DNA of 64,000 bases, taken from Ferrimonas balearica DSM 9799 (GTDB lineage Bacteria; Pseudomonadota; Gammaproteobacteria; Enterobacterales; Shewanellaceae). Below the pieces are notes generated by a model that did no database searches, had not been told where the DNA came from, and saw only the letters and a program-made list of their open reading frames with translations. The stretch lies in NCBI RefSeq assembly GCF_000148645.1, contig NC_014541.1, positions 3,371,139 through 3,435,138 on the forward strand, written 5' to 3'. Below, piece after piece: positions 59,838 through 64,000 of the stretch (position 1 is its first letter; every line of letters begins with the position of its first letter). The translations under genes were made by a program, and so were the position numbers.

Positions 59838-60746
59838 ATGGCCGATGCTGCCAACCCTTTGCGATCCATTCTTTATGCGCTGGCCGCCAACCTCTCCATC
59901 GCCATCGCCAAACTGGTGGCGGCGCTGGTGACCCATTCCGGCTCGATGATGGCGGAAGCCATCCATTCGTTCGCTGACACCGGCAACCAGCTGCTGTTGC
60001 TGCTGGGGCTGAAAACCGCCAAGCGGCCGCCGTCGCCGGAGCACCCGCTGGGCTATGGCAAAACCATCTACTTCTGGTCCTTTATCGTCGCCATCATGCT
60101 GTTCAGCATGGGCGGGCTCTATTCGCTGTATGAAGGCTGGCACAAGCTGGTGGATCCCCACCCCCTTAACAGCCCCTGGATCGCCATCGCCGTGCTGGTG
60201 TTTGCGATCATCGCGGAGGGGCTTTCACTGCGGGGCTGCATCAAGGAGGTGAACAAGGAGCGCTATGGCCGCAGCTTCTGGCGCTGGTTCCGGGAAACCC
60301 GCAGCAGCGCCTTGCTGGTGATCTTCGGCGAGGACCTGGCAGCTCTGCTTGGCCTGGTGCTGGCCCTGTTCTTTGTGGCGATGACCATGATCACCGGCAA
60401 CCCGGTCTGGGATGCCTACGGCAGCATCAGCATCGGCGTATTGCTGGTGCTGATCGCCTTCTTTATCGGCATCGAGGTGAAGTCCCTGATCATCGGCCAG
60501 GGCGTTGAGCCCCGGATTAAGCAGGAGATGGTGGTATTTCTGGAGAGCCAGCCTGGGGTCGATAAGGTGTTTAACCTGCTCTCCCTGCAACTTGGCGCCG
60601 ATGTGATGGTGGCGGCCAAATTAAGGATGGCGCCGCAAACGGATGCCGACGCCATGGTGGCCCAGCTCAATGAGGTGGAAGCCGCCTTCCGGGCAGCCTT
60701 CCCCCAGGTGATCTGGCGTTTCTTCGAGCCCGACCTGAACGACTAG
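59838..60746 (+). CDS. CDF family divalent cation exporter
   Basis: This 302-aa inner-membrane protein has six helices and a C-terminal cytoplasmic domain. The site-A helices contain MMAEAIHSFADTGNQ (helix 2) and FGEDLAALLGLVLALFF (helix 5), with His and Asp ligands. The pattern HPLGYGKTIYFWSFIVAIMLFSMGGLYSLYEG is typical of the branch related to human SLC30A9. Substrates may be zinc, cobalt or iron. AGGAC lies 12 nt upstream of the ATG. Its stop overlaps the convergent YjeH gene stop by four bases (CTAG). Confidence 0.88.
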   Translation: MADAANPLRSILYALAANLSIAIAKLVAALVTHSGSMMAEAIHSFADTGNQLLLLLGLKTAKRPPSPEHPLGYGKTIYFWSFIVAIMLFSMGGLYSLYEGWHKLVDPHPLNSPWIAIAVLVFAIIAEGLSLRGCIKEVNKERYGRSFWRWFRETRSSALLVIFGEDLAALLGLVLALFFVAMTMITGNPVWDAYGSISIGVLLVLIAFFIGIEVKSLIIGQGVEPRIKQEMVVFLESQPGVDKVFNLLSLQLGADVMVAAKLRMAPQTDADAMVAQLNEVEAAFRAAFPQVIWRFFEPDLND

Positions 60747-61990
60747 CCGGCAGAGAGGCTGCCTGAGCGATTGCGGCGCCAGAGCACCCAGACCTGTACC
60801 AGCAGCAGCGAGCCGATGCCGTACAGCAGGGATGCCCCCAAGGCGAAACCCAGCAGTGCGGTAAAACCAGCGCCGATCAGCGCCAGCACCCGGTAGCGGC
60901 GGGACAGCAGACGATACCCCGCCGCCATGCAGAGCAGGTAGATCACCACAAACAGACCGTTGACCCAGGGCAGCAGCACATCGAAGTCCAGCTCACCCAG
61001 GTAGGCGCACAGCAGCGACAGCGCCAACACCACAGCCAGGGACAGCAGGGCTCGCTGTGGCACCTGATGGGCGTTGAGCTGGCCCAGACTTCTGGGTAAC
61101 TGGCGCTGCTGAGCCAGACTCCAGATCAGCCGCGACATGGCGTTGAGGTAGGTGTTCATGGTGGCGACGCCAGCCAGGATCCCCAGCACACCAATCACCC
61201 AGGCCCCGCCACTGCCCATCACCTGATCAAACAGGTCGACCATCGCCAGTCGGCTGTCACCACTGACCAGCAGCACCATGGCGGTGCCCAGCACGTAGAT
61301 CAGCCCGACCACCAGGGTGGCCCACAGCATGGCCGGAACAAAGTCCCGCTCCGGGGATTTGAACTCCGCCGACAGGTGGCTCATCGCTTCGATACCCAGA
61401 TAGCTCCAGATGGCCACACCGGCGGCGGCCAGCACCGGACTCAGGCTCACCGGCCCGGACAGCGTCTCCCGGGCCACATCCTCAACCCCAAACAGGCTAA
61501 CCGCCAGCGCCAGCATCAGGCCGAGAATCACCAGCGTCAGGCCAAACTGCAATCGACCGGACATCTGCACACCGCGCAGATTCAGCGTCACCATCGCCGC
61601 CAAAACGCCGAACTGGGCCAGCAGGGTCGCTTCACGAGTCAGGGGCACCAGCCCATGGACAAACTCGAAGGTCATCATCATCGCCGCCGGTAACCCAACC
61701 GGGGCAGCAAACAGGAACACCAGCCCCACACTGACCCCGGCGCGAGCGCCAAAGGCTTTCTCGACAAAGAACGCGGGCCCACCGGCACTGGGAAAGCGCC
61801 GCCCCAACTGGGCGAACACCAGGGTAATGGGCACCATCGCCAGAATCAGCAGCGCCCAGGCCCAGAGGGCACCGGTGCCCGCCATCGCCACCGTCACTTG
61901 CGGCAGGATAAAGACGCTGGTGCCCAGCAGGGAGGTGGCCAGCAGGCCGATGCCCTGCCAACGGGTGATGGTGGGATTAAGAGTGGTCAT
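60743..61990 (-). CDS. yjeH: APC-family amino acid exporter, YjeH-like
   Basis: This 415-aa inner-membrane protein has 12 helices and matches YjeH, an exporter of methionine and branched-chain amino acids. Its N-terminus ITRWQGIGLLATSLLGTSVFILPQVTVAMAGTGALWAWALLI follows the family, as does IWSYLGIEAMSHLSAEFKSPERDF. The ATG at 61990 has AAGGA upstream. It is divergent from an Lrp/AsnC regulator gene with about 110 bp between starts, a standard arrangement for Lrp-controlled exporters. Its 3' end overlaps the CDF gene by four bases. Confidence 0.85.
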   Translation of the reverse strand: MTTLNPTITRWQGIGLLATSLLGTSVFILPQVTVAMAGTGALWAWALLILAMVPITLVFAQLGRRFPSAGGPAFFVEKAFGARAGVSVGLVFLFAAPVGLPAAMMMTFEFVHGLVPLTREATLLAQFGVLAAMVTLNLRGVQMSGRLQFGLTLVILGLMLALAVSLFGVEDVARETLSGPVSLSPVLAAAGVAIWSYLGIEAMSHLSAEFKSPERDFVPAMLWATLVVGLIYVLGTAMVLLVSGDSRLAMVDLFDQVMGSGGAWVIGVLGILAGVATMNTYLNAMSRLIWSLAQQRQLPRSLGQLNAHQVPQRALLSLAVVLALSLLCAYLGELDFDVLLPWVNGLFVVIYLLCMAAGYRLLSRRYRVLALIGAGFTALLGFALGASLLYGIGSLLLVQVWVLWRRNRSGSLSAG

Positions 61991-62103
61991 TGCGGTTCCT
62001 TGGCCAGCACACTTCGATGGGTTAGTGTACGTGCACAATGGTAAGCAGGGTGTCGTGAATCACCGGCATTTCGTCGGCGTGACCTGACATATGGACGGAA
62101 GGG

Positions 62104-62535
62104 ATGCACTCACAGGAACTCGATAAATTTGACCAGGCGATCATCACCGCCCTGCGTGAAAACGCGCGCCAACCGGTGTCGGCCATCGCCGATCAGGTCA
62201 ACCTGTCCCGCTCTTCGGTATCCGAACGGCTGAAACGGCTGGAGAAGTCCGGCGTGATCCGGGGCTACCAGGTGCTGCTGCGCCCCAGTGCCGACACCGA
62301 TGTCAGCGCCTATTTCGAAATTCGCCACAATCAGAAACAGTGCAAAACCCTGGCGGAGATGCTGCGCCGCTATCCGGAGGTGCAAAGTTGCCACGGCATC
62401 ACCGGCGAGGTGGACCTGCTGGTGCTGGTGCGGGCCGATTCTATGCAGCGGCTGCACCAGATCCGTGAAGCGGTGGAAGCGCTGCCGGCCGTCACCAAGA
62501 TTGTCACCCATGTGGTGATGAGCGAATGGATCTGA
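62104..62535 (+). CDS. Lrp/AsnC family regulator
   Basis: This 143-aa regulator has an N-terminal HTH (LDKFDQAIITALRENARQPVSAIADQVNLSRSSVSERLKRLEKSGVIRGYQV) and a C-terminal RAM domain (VSAYFEIRHNQKQCKTLAEMLRRYPEVQSCHGITGEVDLLVLVRA) that binds amino acids. GGAAGGG lies just before the ATG. It is divergent from the YjeH-type exporter, which it probably regulates in response to amino acid levels. The gap holds a short imperfect dyad (GTGTACGTGCAC). Confidence 0.9.
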   Translation: MHSQELDKFDQAIITALRENARQPVSAIADQVNLSRSSVSERLKRLEKSGVIRGYQVLLRPSADTDVSAYFEIRHNQKQCKTLAEMLRRYPEVQSCHGITGEVDLLVLVRADSMQRLHQIREAVEALPAVTKIVTHVVMSEWI

Positions 62536-62552
62536 GGCCGGCTTAAGCCAAC

Positions 62553-62582
62553 CAAAACGGGGCCATTCGGCCCCGTTTTTTC
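62553..62582. terminator. Bidirectional rho-independent terminator
   Basis: A4, stem ACGGGGCC-ATTC-GGCCCCGT and T6 lie between the Lrp gene and the convergent reductase gene. It is identical in stem and loop to 57691-57720. Confidence 0.9.
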
Positions 62583-62595
62583 GTCACAGCATCAC

Positions 62596-63600
62596 TCAGA
62601 GTTTGACCAGCATCTTGCCGGTATTGGCGCCGCTGAACAGCCCAAGGAAGGCGTTAAACGCCTGTTCGAGCCCGGCCACCACGGTTTCCTCTGCGCGGAT
62701 CTCACCACTGGCCAGCCCGGGCGCCACATCGGCCACAAAGGCGCCGTAGTCGGCCATATGGTCGGAGGCGATAAAGCCCTTGATGCTGAGGCGACGGCGG
62801 ATCACTTCGGTCAGGTTGCGCGGCCCCGGACGCTGGCCATCGCTGTTGTAGAGGTCAATCATGCCGCAGATCACCAGCTGGCCCTGCTCCTGCATGTTGG
62901 CCAACGCCGCTTCCAGGTGATCGCCCCCGACGTTGTCGAAGTAGAGGCTGATCCCCTCCGGAGCCCGTTCCGCCAGCGCGGCGGCGAGGTTGTCGCACTG
63001 CTTGTACTCCAGCACGGCATCCACCCCCAGGGTCTCCTTCAGGTAAGCGGCTTTTTCGGCGGAACCGACCGAGCCAATCACCCGGGCCCCTTGGCGTTTG
63101 GCCAGCTGGCACACCATGGTGCCCACCGCGCCGGCCGCGCCGGAAACGAACACCGTATCCCCGGCCTTCACCTGGCCGATGCGGTTCAGGCCCACCCAGG
63201 CGGTCAGGCCGGTCAGCCCCAGCACACCAAGGTAGGATTGGGCCGGCGCCAGCGTCGGGTCCACCACGGTGACGCCGGTGCCGTCGGACAGCGCCAGGTC
63301 ACGCCAGCCCAGCATATGCAGTACGGTCTGACCCACCTGAAAGTCCGGATGGTTGGACGCGATCACTTCACCCACCGCGCCCCCTTCCATCCACTTCCCA
63401 AGCTGGAACGGCGGAACGTAGCTCTTCACCGGGATCATGCGGCCACGCATATAAGGGTCCACCGACAGCCAGAGGTTGCGGATCAACAGTTGGCCCGGGC
63501 CCGGCTGCGGCAATGTTTGGGATTCGAGCCGCACTGAGGCATCGGTCGGCAACCCTTGCGGGTACTCAATCAGGCTCCAGCCCTGTGCTTGTACACTCAT
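62596..63600 (-). CDS. NADP-dependent medium-chain oxidoreductase (CurA/YncB-like)
   Basis: This 334-aa cytoplasmic reductase belongs to the zinc-independent MDR family. The N-terminal domain has LWLSVDPYMRGRM (about residues 43-55). The Rossmann motif is VSGAAGAVGTMVCQLAKRQGARVIGSVGS (about 152-180), and later YFDNVGGDHLEAAL and GMIDLYN appear. It resembles CurA and leukotriene B4 12-hydroxydehydrogenase-like enzymes that reduce the double bond of enones. The ATG overlaps the upstream Ohr-type gene stop by one base (TAATG), so the pair is co-transcribed and may detoxify oxidation products. Confidence 0.9.
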   Translation of the reverse strand: MSVQAQGWSLIEYPQGLPTDASVRLESQTLPQPGPGQLLIRNLWLSVDPYMRGRMIPVKSYVPPFQLGKWMEGGAVGEVIASNHPDFQVGQTVLHMLGWRDLALSDGTGVTVVDPTLAPAQSYLGVLGLTGLTAWVGLNRIGQVKAGDTVFVSGAAGAVGTMVCQLAKRQGARVIGSVGSAEKAAYLKETLGVDAVLEYKQCDNLAAALAERAPEGISLYFDNVGGDHLEAALANMQEQGQLVICGMIDLYNSDGQRPGPRNLTEVIRRRLSIKGFIASDHMADYGAFVADVAPGLASGEIRAEETVVAGLEQAFNAFLGLFSGANTGKMLVKL

Positions 63601-64000
63601 TACGCGCCCCCCTTAACGTCAATGGCCACGTCGATGTTGTTTCGCACCGCGTTGGAGTAGGGGCACACCTGATGGGCCGTCGCCACCAGCGCCTCCGCTT
63701 CCGCCTGGGGCAGCGCCAGCTCTACTGCCAGGCTGACCCCAAGGGCGAACCCCACCGGCTGCGGCAGCAGGCTGACCTGGCCGGTCACCGGCGCTTCCGT
63801 CAGCGCGACGCCCTGCTCTTTGGCCACGTACAGGATGGCATTGGAGAAGCAGGCGGCGTAGCCCGCGGCAAACAGTTGCTCCGGGTTGGTGCCGGTGCCA
63901 CTGCCCCCGAGCGCTTTGGGGTAGGTCAGGCTCAGGTCCAGCAGGCCATCGTCGGAACGGGCCTGACCGTTACGGCCGGCAGAGGCAAAAGCGGTGGCGG
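63600..64000 (-). CDS. ohr: Organic hydroperoxide resistance protein Ohr (5' part beyond edge)
   Basis: The visible 133 codons include TAFASAGRNGQARSDDGLLD near the truncated start, TNPEQLFAAGYAACFSNA with the first catalytic Cys, and ATAHQVCPYSNAVRNNIDV with the second, the two-Cys layout of Ohr/OsmC-family peroxidases. Ohr reduces organic hydroperoxides using lipoyl or thiol donors. The N-terminus lies outside the window. It precedes and is coupled to the CurA-like reductase, and an OhrR regulator may lie beyond the edge. Confidence 0.9.
   Translation of the reverse strand, partial: ATAFASAGRNGQARSDDGLLDLSLTYPKALGGSGTGTNPEQLFAAGYAACFSNAILYVAKEQGVALTEAPVTGQVSLLPQPVGFALGVSLAVELALPQAEAEALVATAHQVCPYSNAVRNNIDVAIDVKGGA

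Noticed and set aside
1-64000. Search for rRNA, tRNA, intact insertion sequences and prophage genes
   Set aside because: No diagnostic rRNA or tRNA motif, transposase, integrase or phage structural gene was recognised by reading the sequence.

Overview
The window is 64 kb of GC-rich, densely coded chromosome from a gammaproteobacterium, most likely an Alteromonadales relative of Shewanella, with Ferrimonas as the best guess. This is inference from gene content: a periplasmic cytochrome with 12 CXXCH motifs, a eukaryotic-type S-adenosylmethionine decarboxylase, an SO_0444-type metal permease, a CrbS/CrbR-like acetate-switch pair, and YceH, YjeH, ZntB and MltC homologues. No rRNA, tRNA, CRISPR array, intact insertion sequence or prophage was seen.

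Layout. 1-4.4 kb: edge of a secreted protein, speD, a GGDEF enzyme and an unidentified membrane protein. 4.4-7.5 kb: a cobalamin block (small membrane protein, PduO-like adenosyltransferase, cobalamin riboswitch, btuB). 7.7-12.5 kb: CHMI-like isomerase, yceH, a MATE exporter with its MarR-family regulator and matching operator-like sites, cobO, and a FetB-type permease. 12.5-12.8 kb: a 102-bp tandem array of REP-like palindromes. 12.9-17.5 kb: an ArsR-controlled permease with Cys-Cys motifs and a 971-aa lipoprotein. 17.6-20.7 kb: an accessory segment of lower GC holding an HTH-Z1 ATPase gene, 9-bp repeats, a palindromic element and a decayed gene, bounded by two near-identical terminators. 20.7-28.1 kb: dodecaheme cytochrome, alpha/beta hydrolase, metH.

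28.4-37.7 kb is one long leftward operon: outer-membrane porin, a complete branched-chain-type ABC transporter (two ATPases, two permeases, binding protein) and two acyl-CoA ligase-type enzymes. It looks like a capture, import and CoA-activation route for a carboxylic acid. 37.9-42.0 kb encodes a symporter-fused hybrid histidine kinase and its convergent NarL-type regulator. 42-64 kb is mostly housekeeping: amidotransferase, cupin, gltS, zntB, LysR/MFS pair, Ada-AlkA fusion plus ogt, mltC, second GGDEF protein, viroplasmin-type RNase HI, DEAD-box helicase, thioesterase, NRDE protein, two tandem YbjN paralogues, rsuA, a CDF transporter, yjeH/Lrp pair, a CurA-like reductase and Ohr (cut by the edge).

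The most interesting region is 17.6-20.7 kb: an isolated gene joining an HTH domain to a Z1 (SF2-like) ATPase, with repeats upstream and a broken gene downstream. Z1 proteins usually sit in restriction-modification-like defence loci, so this may be a solitary or eroded defence element.
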